Below are positions 41,293 to 49,398 of a DNA stretch of 64,000 nt, one piece after another. The notes beneath the pieces were generated by a model. That model ran no database searches, was not told where the DNA came from, and worked only from the letters and a program-made list of their open reading frames with translations. The stretch is taken from NCBI RefSeq assembly GCF_024609785.1, contig NZ_JANHJQ010000013.1, forward strand, positions 62,001-126,000. Direction: 5' to 3'. The stretch's first letter is position 1; every line of letters begins with the position of its first letter. Source of the stretch: Pseudalkalibacillus decolorationis (GTDB taxonomy: Bacteria; Bacillota; Bacilli; Bacillales; Fictibacillaceae). The position numbers and the translations under genes are program-made.

Positions 41293-42027
41293 ATGTTTAA
41301 TATGGAAGGCATTACGGATAAAAAAATACTTCTAGTCGATGATGAAGAAGATATTGTAAACATGCTAGAAACAGTTTTATATAAAGAAGGGTTTCGCACG
41401 ATTTATAAAGCGATGGAAGGTCTTGACGCCGTTCAACTGTGTAAGGAAAAGAACCCAGACCTAATCGTATTGGATATTATGCTTCCCGATATCGATGGAC
41501 TTGAGGTTTGCAGGCGCATCCGGGAATTCAGCTATGCACCGATTATCTTTTTATCGGTAAAAACGGATGATGTCGACAAGTTGCTTGGGCTTGGAATTGG
41601 CGGGGATGACTACGTGACAAAGCCTTTCAGCCCTAAGGAAGTTGCATTTCGGATAAAAGCGCAATTTCGTCGTACTCAATACTTGGGAAATAGGATTACA
41701 ACGAAGCCGTCTATACCAACACCACCAAAGGTGGGTCCGATTGAAATAGATCCTAATAAAGGTGAAGTTACGTTGGACGGAAAGCTTGTGACATTAACGG
41801 CAAAGGAGTATCAGCTGCTTCTTTACATGGCTGAGAATACTAATCGAATTTTGAGTAAACAGAGAATTTGTGAGCAAGTGTGGGGCGAGGATTATCTAGG
41901 TTATGACAACACGATCATGGTCCACATCCGTCATTTGCGAGAAAAGTTAGAGGCTGATCCGGGCAAACCTATTTTTATTAAGACGATAAAAGGACTTGGA
42001 TACAAGCTGACGACAAGGGGTGAGTAG
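41293..42027 (+). CDS. OmpR-family response regulator of the resistance operon
   Basis: The 244-residue regulator has an N-terminal receiver (VDDEEDIVNML, phospho-acceptor Asp61 in VLDIMLPDIDG, Lys in YVTKPFS) and a C-terminal winged helix (from about 145, with LTAKEYQLLLYMAENTNRIL and VHIRHLREKLE). It most likely binds the CTTAA-N6-CTTAA repeats upstream of the transporter genes. Start ATG 41293 follows AGGTGAG; ATG 41302 is an alternative. It is adjacent to its kinase with one base between them. Confidence 0.92.
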   Translation: MFNMEGITDKKILLVDDEEDIVNMLETVLYKEGFRTIYKAMEGLDAVQLCKEKNPDLIVLDIMLPDIDGLEVCRRIREFSYAPIIFLSVKTDDVDKLLGLGIGGDDYVTKPFSPKEVAFRIKAQFRRTQYLGNRITTKPSIPTPPKVGPIEIDPNKGEVTLDGKLVTLTAKEYQLLLYMAENTNRILSKQRICEQVWGEDYLGYDNTIMVHIRHLREKLEADPGKPIFIKTIKGLGYKLTTRGE

Positions 42028-42028
42028 C

Positions 42029-43462
42029 ATGAAGTGGAGACTAACGAGAAGGTTTTTGACCGCGATCATCATCACGATCATCATCTCCTTCGTCTGCTTT
42101 ATGCTACTTGTTTTTTATTTGTTTTATATGAGTAAAACGGAGAACTCTGAGGTTCTGTTAAGTGTAGATGCACCAAGTATTACGATTGAGTTTGGTGAGA
42201 ACATCCAGTTCCGTGATGGTGAGGTTTTTATTGAAGAAAGTAAGCTCGCTGAACTGAAAGACTACAATAGCTGGATTCAGGTGCTTGATGAGAATGGAAA
42301 TGCGATTTACGGCCGTTATCAGCCTGAAGAAGCACCTGCTCATTACACACCTGGAAAGCTAATATTTTACCATAAATACACAGGGGCAATTGATGGATAT
42401 ACAATCTTTGTAGGTATTGCTGACAGAGGAGAACGAGAGTTCAGTTATGTCATGGGTTTTCCTGAACAAAATGTCGCAAAAGCCAGCTACCTTTTCAGTC
42501 CAGATACGTTTCTAAGCGACTTGAACAAGCTATTTTTCGGTATGTTACTCGTAATCCTTGTGTTTGCGCTATTAATCGGGTATTTTTCCAGTTCTAAACT
42601 TGTTAGCCCGATTTTAAAAGTGATTAACGCGATTCAAAATTTAGCAAAAGGATATTACTTGAACCGTTATGCAGATAAAGGGATTTTCCGTGATGTACAT
42701 ATGAGTCTGAACGAACTTGGTGAAACGTTGCAATCTAACGAATTGGAACGGAAAAAGATTGATAGAATGCGTGAGGAATGGATAGCGAATATTACCCATG
42801 ACTTGAGAACACCGCTATCTTCAATTAAAGGGTATTCCGAAATTATATTGGATCCTGATTATGAGTTAAGTACAGAAGAACGAGAAAAATACGTGAAAAT
42901 CATTTTAAAGAAATCGAACTACATGGAGAACTTGACGGAAGATCTTAAGCTGACGTACCAGTTGAAAAATGAACTTGTAACGTTGGAAGTGCAGCCAGTA
43001 AATGTTGTTGAGGTCGTCCGGGAAACTGTTATTGATATTTTAAACCATCCTGAACACGAACTATCGCAAATTGATTTTCAGCCAACAGAGAAAAGTATTG
43101 TGTTAAACATCGATCGGAAGCTGTTACAACGTGCGATTTCGAATTTAATCTATAATGCCATTGTTCATAATCCGAAAGGGACCGAGGTTCATGTGTATAT
43201 GAAAGATGGACCAGTGATTGAGATAGAGGATCATGGGCGAGGGATTCCCAAACCTGAGGTGGACCGACTTTTCGATCGTTACTATCGTGGAACGAATACT
43301 GGTGAAGCTCATAAAGGAACGGGACTCGGGATGGCAATTGCAAAACAGATCATCGAAGCCCACGGCGGAACAATTGAAGTTGAAAGTACGCTTTATAAGG
43401 GAACGTTGATCCGGATTGATCTTACAGAAATGAAGAAAGTTCATTGCGGTAAAATGGTTTAA
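42029..43462 (+). CDS. Sensor histidine kinase of the resistance operon
   Basis: The 477-residue kinase has two membrane segments (about 10-35 and 170-190) flanking an extracellular domain of about 135 residues, then HAMP, HisKA with phospho-His in NITHDLRTPLSSIKGY (about 250), and HATPase_c with NLIYNAIVHNP, DHGRGIP and GTGLGMAIAKQI. The sizeable extracytoplasmic domain contrasts with BceS-type intramembrane sensors and suits direct peptide sensing as in NisK/CprK types. ATG 42029 follows AGGGGTGAGTAGC. It closes the operon; a strong terminator follows. Confidence 0.9.
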   Translation: MKWRLTRRFLTAIIITIIISFVCFMLLVFYLFYMSKTENSEVLLSVDAPSITIEFGENIQFRDGEVFIEESKLAELKDYNSWIQVLDENGNAIYGRYQPEEAPAHYTPGKLIFYHKYTGAIDGYTIFVGIADRGEREFSYVMGFPEQNVAKASYLFSPDTFLSDLNKLFFGMLLVILVFALLIGYFSSSKLVSPILKVINAIQNLAKGYYLNRYADKGIFRDVHMSLNELGETLQSNELERKKIDRMREEWIANITHDLRTPLSSIKGYSEIILDPDYELSTEEREKYVKIILKKSNYMENLTEDLKLTYQLKNELVTLEVQPVNVVEVVRETVIDILNHPEHELSQIDFQPTEKSIVLNIDRKLLQRAISNLIYNAIVHNPKGTEVHVYMKDGPVIEIEDHGRGIPKPEVDRLFDRYYRGTNTGEAHKGTGLGMAIAKQIIEAHGGTIEVESTLYKGTLIRIDLTEMKKVHCGKMV

Positions 43463-43528
43463 AAGAAGAAGGTAGGTCTGTTTTTTTTCCGCTTGTTATA
43501 TACACACTTATAATTTAAAAGAGGATTG

Positions 43529-43569
43529 GCCCGGGATCATGCTTATATTTGCATGATCTCGGGCTTTTA
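43529..43569 (+). terminator. Terminator after the resistance operon
   Basis: GCCCGGGATCATGC-TTATATTT-GCATGATCTCGGGC stem (14 bp, one mismatch) followed by TTTTAC. Confidence 0.9.
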
Positions 43570-43605
43570 CACGTTAAGAAAGTATAAAAATACTTTCTAT
43601 AAAGG
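43566..43605. repeat. Dispersed intergenic repeat, AAGAAAGTATAAA family, copy 2
   Basis: TTTTACACGTTAAGAAAGTA then TAAAAATACTTTCTATA repeats the start of the element at 1907-1995 almost base for base, here without the GCGCTAAG palindrome. Confidence 0.75.
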
Positions 43606-43745
43606 TCGCTAAAAGATGCGTCATTGAACAAGCCTTACGAACTACTACGCCTCAAGTCTTAGAGAAAGTTAAAGCGGAGGCTCCTTATAGGAGAACGGGT
43701 TTGAAGGTACGATAGATACATGAAGTAAAAGGAGGGAAAGAAGCA

Positions 43746-44087
43746 ATGAAAAAGTTTGGATTAATCGTTCTTGGTGGGATTGCTGCCATCGTGTTACTTG
43801 CAAATCTCGGTCCAATGATCGGACTCGCAATCAGCCTAGCGATTCTCTATTTTTCCATTAAGCAATATATGAAGACGGATTCGACTGGCGCTAAAGTCGG
43901 TTGGGCGATCGTAGGGTTGGTGGCATTGGCTATAACTGCTACGAACGTTCCGGCAGTTCTTGGAATTGCAGCATTGTACATTCTTTACGTCGTGTACAAA
44001 AACTGGAACAAGAAAGATGAAGTGGTAAAAGAAGACAACGATCCATTTACGAATTTTGAACGTCAATGGGCAGACCTTAATCGATAA
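43746..44087 (+). CDS. liaI: LiaI-like small membrane protein
   Basis: The 113-residue protein has three to four membrane segments (MKKFGLIVLGGIAAIVLLAN, GPMIGLAISLAILYFSIKQY, AKVGWAIVGLVALAITATN, LGIAALYILYVVYKNW) and an acidic cytoplasmic tail ending NFERQWADLNR. Its place just before a PspA-family gene and liaFSR identifies it as the LiaI position, the membrane anchor for LiaH in B. subtilis. It is related to the lmo0954 membrane family. AAAGGAGGGAAAG is the SD. The stop lies 18 nt before liaH. Confidence 0.82.
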   Translation: MKKFGLIVLGGIAAIVLLANLGPMIGLAISLAILYFSIKQYMKTDSTGAKVGWAIVGLVALAITATNVPAVLGIAALYILYVVYKNWNKKDEVVKEDNDPFTNFERQWADLNR

Positions 44088-44105
44088 TTAAAGGAGAGAT
44101 TAATA

Positions 44106-44762
44106 ATGGCAAATTTATTCAAACGTTTAAAAAACTCGCTTGAGGCGGATTTTCACGAAATGCTTGATTCTAAAGAACAAAAAAACCCGATTGCATTATT
44201 AAACCAATATTTACGGGAATGTGAGCAAGAAGTTGAGAGGGTTCGAAAGCTTGTCGAACGTCAATACTTGTTAAAAGAGGAGTTCACGCGAGAGCACAAT
44301 CAAGCATACGAACTTGCAGCGAAGCGTAAGCGTCAAGCGGAAATCGCTTCGAATGCTGGAGAGATTGAGCTTCATCAATTTGCGATTCAGGAACAGAACC
44401 AATATGAGGAACGAACTGACCGCTTAAAAGAATCTCGTGATCAAGCCATTCAACAGCTGGACGAACTTGAGCAAAAATACGAGGAAATGAAGCATAAGCT
44501 CAAGGATATGCACATCAAGCGAATGGAGTTGATGGGAAGGGAAAACATGACTCGTGCCCACCATAAAATGAACACCGTGCTTGATTCTACGAAGTATTCA
44601 AACAAGCCATTCTCCCGTTTTGAGGAAATGGAGAATTACCTAGATCGCCTCGAGCATCAAGTGAATACGGGTTATCATCGCCACACGATTGATGCTCGAA
44701 TTACCCAGATTGAAAAAGCGTCTTCGAAAAAAGAAGAGGAAAGTTCAGCTACAACAGTATAA
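44106..44762 (+). CDS. liaH: PspA/IM30-family phage-shock protein LiaH
   Basis: The 218-residue protein is almost wholly helical coiled coil (KRLKNSLEADFHEMLDSKEQ, then NPIALLNQYLRECEQEVERV, to about 160), the PspA/Vipp1 build. It lacks the membrane-binding amphipathic start as strong as in PspA, as LiaH does. It forms large rings under the membrane in response to lipid-II antibiotics. AAAGGAGAG precedes the ATG. A hairpin at 44783 separates it from liaF, so liaIH can be expressed far above liaFSR. Confidence 0.9.
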   Translation: MANLFKRLKNSLEADFHEMLDSKEQKNPIALLNQYLRECEQEVERVRKLVERQYLLKEEFTREHNQAYELAAKRKRQAEIASNAGEIELHQFAIQEQNQYEERTDRLKESRDQAIQQLDELEQKYEEMKHKLKDMHIKRMELMGRENMTRAHHKMNTVLDSTKYSNKPFSRFEEMENYLDRLEHQVNTGYHRHTIDARITQIEKASSKKEEESSATTV

Positions 44763-44782
44763 TCAATATCTGGTATGATAAT

Positions 44783-44807
44783 AAGGCGTAGTTCTCTACG
44801 CCTTTTC
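44783..44807 (+). terminator. Partial terminator/attenuator between liaH and liaF
   Basis: AAGGCGTAG-TTCT-CTACGCCTT is a perfect 9-bp stem followed by TTCC. A weak terminator here would separate the highly induced liaIH message from the basal liaFSR message. Confidence 0.82.
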
Positions 44808-44867
44808 CATATATAAAATGCGCGTTTTCTAAACAACATTGTAAAATAAAGAGAGAGGAGGGTCCTT

Positions 44868-45602
44868 ATGTTCAACAAATCAAGAACAGATGTCATCAGC
44901 TGGTTTCTTGTAATCGGTGTGCTCCTTTTATTATTGGAGATGTCGTTTCACGGCGGGGGCCCCATCTTCTTTTTTGTCATCACAATTGGCTTTATTTATA
45001 TCGGTCGGAAACGCTACCATCGTACGTTTGGAAAATTGTTTTTCTGGGGTGGGACGGTCGGGTTTATTTTCACAATTTTAAATACGATTGCCTTTCGATT
45101 TCTCATATTTGCAGTTCTGATTTATGTCATTATTCTTTTTGCAAAATCGAAACAACAGCCTTCGCATATTACACCAGATTTTTCAAAGAAAGATTCGGAT
45201 CTCGTAGGGGAAACGGTCTATCGTAGAAAACCTATCTTGCAAAACATGATTTTCGGTCGTCAAGCTACGCCTGAAGCTGCTTACGAATGGGATGATCTTA
45301 ATATTCAATGCGGAATCGGTGATACGGTAATCGATTTAAGTAACACGGTTTTGCCTAAAGGTGAATCGGTCATTCTCGTCCGCAGTTTTATCGGCAATGT
45401 AAGGATTCTCGTCCCATATGAGGTCGAGGTAAGCGTTAGCCATTCGGTACTTGCCGGTTCAAGTGAGATCTTCGATAAGAAGGAAGAAAAGATTTTGAAT
45501 CAAAGCCTTTTATACCGGACCGATGGATACGAAGAGGCAACTCATAAAATGAAAATCATCACCTCCATGACGGTCGGGGACCTTGGGGTGAAGCGGATAT
45601 GA
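44868..45602 (+). CDS. liaF: LiaF, inhibitor of the LiaRS system
   Basis: The 244-residue protein has an N-terminal membrane part with four segments (about 9-95) and a C-terminal cytoplasmic beta domain (from about 130, WDDLNIQCGIGDTVIDLSNT, LVRSFIGNVRILVPYEVEVS), the LiaF/VraT domain (DUF2154). In Bacillus it keeps the LiaS kinase off without envelope stress. GAGAGGAGGGTCC is the SD. It overlaps liaS by 4 nt. Confidence 0.92.
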   Translation: MFNKSRTDVISWFLVIGVLLLLLEMSFHGGGPIFFFVITIGFIYIGRKRYHRTFGKLFFWGGTVGFIFTILNTIAFRFLIFAVLIYVIILFAKSKQQPSHITPDFSKKDSDLVGETVYRRKPILQNMIFGRQATPEAAYEWDDLNIQCGIGDTVIDLSNTVLPKGESVILVRSFIGNVRILVPYEVEVSVSHSVLAGSSEIFDKKEEKILNQSLLYRTDGYEEATHKMKIITSMTVGDLGVKRI

Positions 45603-46651
45603 GCATCGTACAACGACAAATCATATTCGGTCTTTCCGTTTCGTTCACTGTCCTGATCCAGTTCTCGGCTGTCTTTTTTTACACATATCCATTAGGTGAG
45701 TGGTCGCAGCTATGGCAACGGGAGGTATTCGATCTTCCGTTTATTCTCGTTGTACCGGTCTTGAGTGTTATGGCTGGCCTTGTCTTTGGCATATCTTCAG
45801 GCTTTTATTGGCGGAAAAATTTCGATCAACTGGTGGGCGGGCTGAATCAACTTCATAGGGGTCGAACTCTCAATCCTGTGGAAAATGGAGTGATGAAAAC
45901 ACAAGAGCTCGAACAGATCTGGAACCAGCTTGAAAAAGTACAGCATCATATCGCAGAGCAAACGAAGCTCTCACAAAAGCTTGCCAATCAGAAGGCTGAG
46001 GATCAGGAAAAGCAGATTCAGAAAATCATTTCACAGGAGCGAAATCGGCTGGCGCGTGAGTTGCATGATTCAGTAAGTCAGCAGCTTTTTGCCGCGTCGA
46101 TGCTTATGTCGGCGGTGAACGAAGCAAGTGATGAGGAATCTGACAATAAACGAAAGCAACTACAGCTTGTCGAGGAAATGATTCACCAGTCCCAGCTGGA
46201 AATGAGAGCATTGCTATTGCATCTCCGCCCTGTTGCGTTAAAAGGAAAGTCCCTGAAGGAAGGGGTCGAGGAGCTGCTTAAGGAACTAGTTCATAAGGTT
46301 CCGATTGAAATTGAATGGAAGGTCGAGGAACTGAAACTTGAAAAAGGCATCGAAGACCATCTGTTTCGTATTTTACAGGAGTCAGTATCGAATACGTTAA
46401 GACATGCAAAAGCTAATTCGTTAAACGTATTATGTATTCAACGCGATGATATCGTCCGATTACGAGTAGAAGATGATGGTGTTGGTTTTAAAATAGACGA
46501 GGCAAAAACGGGATCATACGGATTACAAAATATGCATGAACGGGCCGTTGAGCTTGGCGGCACGATGAAAATTGTCAGTGTTCCAAATAAAGGGACACGT
46601 CTTGAAGTTACGATACCAGTGATTCGAGAGGAGGAAGCAGGTGATGATTAG
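45599..46651 (+). CDS. liaS: Sensor histidine kinase LiaS
   Basis: The 350-residue kinase has two membrane segments (about 8-30 and 45-70) with only a short extracellular loop, the intramembrane-sensing layout. HisKA_3 follows with the phospho-His in NRLARELHDSVSQQLFAASM (about 160) and an ATPase domain with LFRILQESVSNTLRHAKAN and GSYGLQNMHERAVELGG. It phosphorylates LiaR when cell-wall antibiotics disturb lipid II. It overlaps both neighbours, liaF by 4 nt and liaR by a few bases. Confidence 0.93.
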   Translation: MSIVQRQIIFGLSVSFTVLIQFSAVFFYTYPLGEWSQLWQREVFDLPFILVVPVLSVMAGLVFGISSGFYWRKNFDQLVGGLNQLHRGRTLNPVENGVMKTQELEQIWNQLEKVQHHIAEQTKLSQKLANQKAEDQEKQIQKIISQERNRLARELHDSVSQQLFAASMLMSAVNEASDEESDNKRKQLQLVEEMIHQSQLEMRALLLHLRPVALKGKSLKEGVEELLKELVHKVPIEIEWKVEELKLEKGIEDHLFRILQESVSNTLRHAKANSLNVLCIQRDDIVRLRVEDDGVGFKIDEAKTGSYGLQNMHERAVELGGTMKIVSVPNKGTRLEVTIPVIREEEAGDD

Positions 46652-47276
46652 AGTCGTATTTGCGGATGATCACGAAATGGTACGGATTGGCGTTTCTTCA
46701 TACCTTTCCAATCAGCCGGATATTGAGGTAGTTGGTGAGGCGAGTGACGGTGGCGAAGCAGTGGATATGGTACTTGAACTGCGGCCGGATGTCATTCTAA
46801 TGGATCTTGTAATGAAGGAAATGGATGGTATTGAAGCAACGAAACAAATTACATCTGAATGGCCAGAAGCAAAAATAATTATTGTGACAAGTTTTCTCGA
46901 TGACGAAAAGGTCTATCCAGCGTTGGAAAGCGGTGCGACGAGCTATATGCTGAAGACGTCGAAAGCGAGTGAAATTGCCAAAGCTGTGCGGGCGACTTTT
47001 GACGGCCAAACCGTATTAGAGCCTGAAGTAACTGGTAAAATGATGACGAAAATGCGACAAGGGAATAAGCGTCCAGCACATGAAGAACTAACGGGGCGCG
47101 AACTTGAAATCCTCATGCTGATTACAGAAGGAAAGACGAACCAAGAGATTGCTGATGAATTGATCATAGCATTGAAAACTGTGAAAACGCATGTAAGCAA
47201 TATTCTCGATAAGTTGGACGTTCAAGACCGCACCCAAGCTGTCATCTATGCTTTTAAAAATTCGCTTGTAAAATGA
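46644..47276 (+). CDS. liaR: Response regulator LiaR (NarL/LuxR type)
   Basis: The 210-residue regulator has the receiver motif VVFADDHEMVRIGVSSYL, phospho-acceptor Asp54 in ILMDLVMKEMDG, SYMLKTSKA around the conserved Lys, and a C-terminal LuxR-type HTH (LTGRELEILMLITEGKTNQE, ALKTVKTHVSNILDKL). ATG 46644 follows GGAGGAAGCAGGTG; the GTG at 46641 is also in frame. It activates liaIH upstream. The gene is the intact counterpart of the kind of regulator found broken at 15925-16120, though that remnant need not be a copy of it. Confidence 0.93.
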   Translation: MIRVVFADDHEMVRIGVSSYLSNQPDIEVVGEASDGGEAVDMVLELRPDVILMDLVMKEMDGIEATKQITSEWPEAKIIIVTSFLDDEKVYPALESGATSYMLKTSKASEIAKAVRATFDGQTVLEPEVTGKMMTKMRQGNKRPAHEELTGRELEILMLITEGKTNQEIADELIIALKTVKTHVSNILDKLDVQDRTQAVIYAFKNSLVK

Positions 47277-47328
47277 TCAGGTCGAAAGGTGATTTTACAA
47301 TAAAGGGATTTTTCCAATGCAAATCTGT

Positions 47329-47356
47329 TTGACAAATCCTAAAATCATGATACGAT
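47329..47356 (+). promoter_or_regulatory. Sigma-A promoter of the thiamine operon
   Basis: TTGACA (47329-47334), 16 nt, TACGAT (47351-47356). The riboswitch begins about 30 nt downstream. Confidence 0.75.
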
Positions 47357-47385
47357 AGCAACGAAAAATAAAATTTAATAGACGA

Positions 47386-47480
47386 TCCACTAGGGGGGCC
47401 TTTATAAGGCTGAGATTAAAGTTCGACTTTAAGACCCTTAGAACCTGAACTGGCTCATACCAGCGTAGGGAAGTGGTGAT
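47386..47480 (+). ncRNA. TPP riboswitch (THI element)
   Basis: All conserved blocks are present: CCACTAGGGGGGCC, AGGCTGAGAT, a variable P3 hairpin (TAAAGTTCGACTTTA), GACCCTTAGAACCTGAACTGG and CTCATACCAGCGTAGGGAAGT. P1 is closed by CCACT pairing with AGTGG. The 3' strand GGAAGTGGT is also complementary to the 5' arm of the terminator at 47521, so it can act as antiterminator when TPP is absent. It controls the tenA-ykoEDC genes and probably tenI-thiE. Confidence 0.97.
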
Positions 47481-47520
47481 TTGCAGGCTACATAAATTAC
47501 CAACGTGCCTATAAATGACA

Positions 47521-47558
47521 ACCACTTTCCTTACGAAACAAGGAAAGTGGTTTTTTTA
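47521..47558 (+). terminator. Riboswitch-controlled intrinsic terminator
   Basis: ACCACTTTCC-TTACGAAACAA-GGAAAGTGGT followed by T6. The 5' arm can pair instead with GGAAGTGGT at the end of the riboswitch. With TPP bound, P1 forms and this terminator folds. Confidence 0.93.
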
Positions 47559-47800
47559 ATACCTTTGAAAATAGAACTTTTCATACAAAAGTATTATTAG
47601 CGGAGGGGGGAGGGTTTTACTGAGGCGGTGATAATTCGAGTTTGACTAGTTTGAGGGTTTGTTTTGACTACTTGAGTACTTTTCTGACTAATTAATTGCA
47701 ACCTTTGATAAATTGAGTGCTGGTTACAACAATATGCCCTCATTTACTTGTTAAAGCTACATTTCAGAAAAAAATTCTTGGAATATAACCCGAATTCGAC

Positions 47801-47990
47801 ATTTTTCAGCCAAGTTTTTGATTTATGAGCCGAATTCGACATTTATCAGCCGAAATCAGAGTTTATCAGCCAAGATTTCGATTTATCAGCCAAACTCGGA
47901 ATATATCAGCCAAGAATCTGATTTATCAGCTAAACTCAGAATATATCAGCCAAGTTTCCGATTTATCAGCCAAACCTCAGATTCACCTTC
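47801..47990. repeat. Short tandem repeat array B, exact 20-bp period
   Basis: Nine consecutive 20-bp units share the core TTTATCAGCC-AA, for example ATTTATCAGCCAAACTCGGA, ATATATCAGCCAAGAATCTG and ATTTATCAGCTAAACTCAGA. The second half (CAAGTTTCCG/CAAACTCAGA) varies. Frames stay open across it and run into tenA, but no SD or family supports translation. It lies between the riboswitch terminator and tenA in the 47277-48070 gap. Confidence 0.9.
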
Positions 47991-48070
47991 AGTACTACAA
48001 TCTTTTGGCGGTATCCGAAAGTAATCATCGAACAGAGTGGATCGTATTTTACAAAAAGGGAGAGGGTCAA

Positions 48071-48754
48071 ATGTTATTTTCACAGCAAATTAGAAAAGAA
48101 GCGGATCGGATCTGGGAGGCGAGCTTTGAACATCCTTTCGTTAAAGGAATTGGAGACGGAACACTTCCACTCGAAAAATTCCGCTATTACGTACTTCAAG
48201 ATTCATATTATTTATCCCATTTTGCAAGAGTTCAAGCCCTTGGCGCGGTAAAGGCGACGGACCTAAAAACGACGGCGAGTATGGCGGCCCATGCACAAGG
48301 GACATCTGAAGCCGAACTATCACTGCATGAGAATTTTTCAAAAATGCTTGGTATTACGGACGATGAGAAAGCTAACTTCAAACCTGCTCCAACTGCATAT
48401 GCATACACGTCTCATATGTATCGTTCTGCACATAATGGGCATCTTGGGGACATTATCGCAGCGATTTTACCATGTTACTGGCTCTATTATGAAATTGGTG
48501 AACGTCTCAAGGCTTCAAAACCTGAGGAGCCGATTTACCAGGAATGGATTGCGGCATACGGTGGGGAATGGTTCCGTGAACTAGTTGAGGAGCAAATTAA
48601 TCGCCTAGATGAAATTGCTGCAAAAGTAACAGAGGAAGATCGTGAACGAATGAAGCAACACTTCATTATCAGCAGTCAGTATGAGCTTAGTTTTTGGGAG
48701 ATGGCATATACACTCGAGTCATGGCAGTTTAGCCTAACAACCACAAAAGCATAA
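48071..48754 (+). CDS. tenA: Aminopyrimidine aminohydrolase / thiaminase II TenA
   Basis: The 227-residue helical enzyme begins MLFSQQIRKEADRIWEASFE and has FRYYVLQDSYYLSHFARVQA (substrate pocket) and the catalytic Cys in ILPCYWLYYEIGE (about 136), with the general-acid Glu near residue 207. It converts aminopyrimidine from degraded thiamine to HMP. The open frame extends far upstream through tandem repeats; ATG 48071 is chosen because it has AGGGAGAGGG before it and matches TenA N-termini. It is the first gene of the riboswitch operon. Confidence 0.94.
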   Translation: MLFSQQIRKEADRIWEASFEHPFVKGIGDGTLPLEKFRYYVLQDSYYLSHFARVQALGAVKATDLKTTASMAAHAQGTSEAELSLHENFSKMLGITDDEKANFKPAPTAYAYTSHMYRSAHNGHLGDIIAAILPCYWLYYEIGERLKASKPEEPIYQEWIAAYGGEWFRELVEEQINRLDEIAAKVTEEDRERMKQHFIISSQYELSFWEMAYTLESWQFSLTTTKA

Positions 48755-48804
48755 CGTACTTTTTTACGAAAATCAGCTCGGCTCAACGGGAGGGGAAATT
48801 AACC

Positions 48805-49386
48805 ATGTCTAGAGGATTAAAATTAACAGATGTTTTGGTAACCATCGTTATTTCAATCGTTTTTGGAATCGTATATAAGTTATGGGGACCACTTTATTAT
48901 TTAGTAAAACCGTTTGGGATTCAGCTCGATCAGCTCATTTATGGAATGTGGTTTATCGCAGCAATCGTAGCATTTCTTATTATTCGTAAGCCAGGCGTGG
49001 CATTACTTGCAGAAATCGCAGCTTCATCTGGAGAATTTTTATTAGGATCTGAATTTGGACTTGAAGTGCTCCTATACGGGGTCGTTCAAGGATTATTTGC
49101 CGAAATTGTCTTTATGGCAGCGAGATACAAACGTTTTGATGTTGCCATCGTATCGTTTGCGGCACTCAGTTCTGGAGTCGGTTCACTCATTTTTGATTAT
49201 TACAAAGGATACATTGGCGATCTCGCCGTTTGGAACCTTAGCCTGATGGTCGGATTCCGTCTTATTGGCTCGATCTTGATTGCCGGTGTCGGTGGATATT
49301 ATCTTGTAAAAGCGCTTGAGGCAACTGGTGTAACAAACTTAGTTAGGCCAACGACAAAGCAAGATTATGATGCACTTGATCAGTAA
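48805..49386 (+). CDS. ykoE: ECF transporter S component YkoE (HMP/thiamine precursor)
   Basis: The 193-residue membrane protein begins MSRGLKLTDVLVTIVISIVF and has about six membrane segments with FGLEVLLYGVVQGLFAEIVF, the YkoE family core. It binds hydroxymethylpyrimidine or another thiamine precursor and joins YkoD and YkoC to form an energy-coupling-factor importer. GGGAGGGG precedes the ATG. It is 12 nt from ykoD. Confidence 0.93.
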   Translation: MSRGLKLTDVLVTIVISIVFGIVYKLWGPLYYLVKPFGIQLDQLIYGMWFIAAIVAFLIIRKPGVALLAEIAASSGEFLLGSEFGLEVLLYGVVQGLFAEIVFMAARYKRFDVAIVSFAALSSGVGSLIFDYYKGYIGDLAVWNLSLMVGFRLIGSILIAGVGGYYLVKALEATGVTNLVRPTTKQDYDALDQ

Positions 49387-49398
49387 TGAGGTGATCCA

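Noticed and set aside
47801-47990. CRISPR array
   Set aside because: Units are directly adjacent 20-mers with no unique spacers, and there are no cas genes.
47825-48754. Long TenA with an N-terminal repeat extension (ISQ/SAK-type repeats)
   Set aside because: The extension is translation of the 20-bp intergenic repeats without an SD; TenA has its own SD and normal length from 48071.
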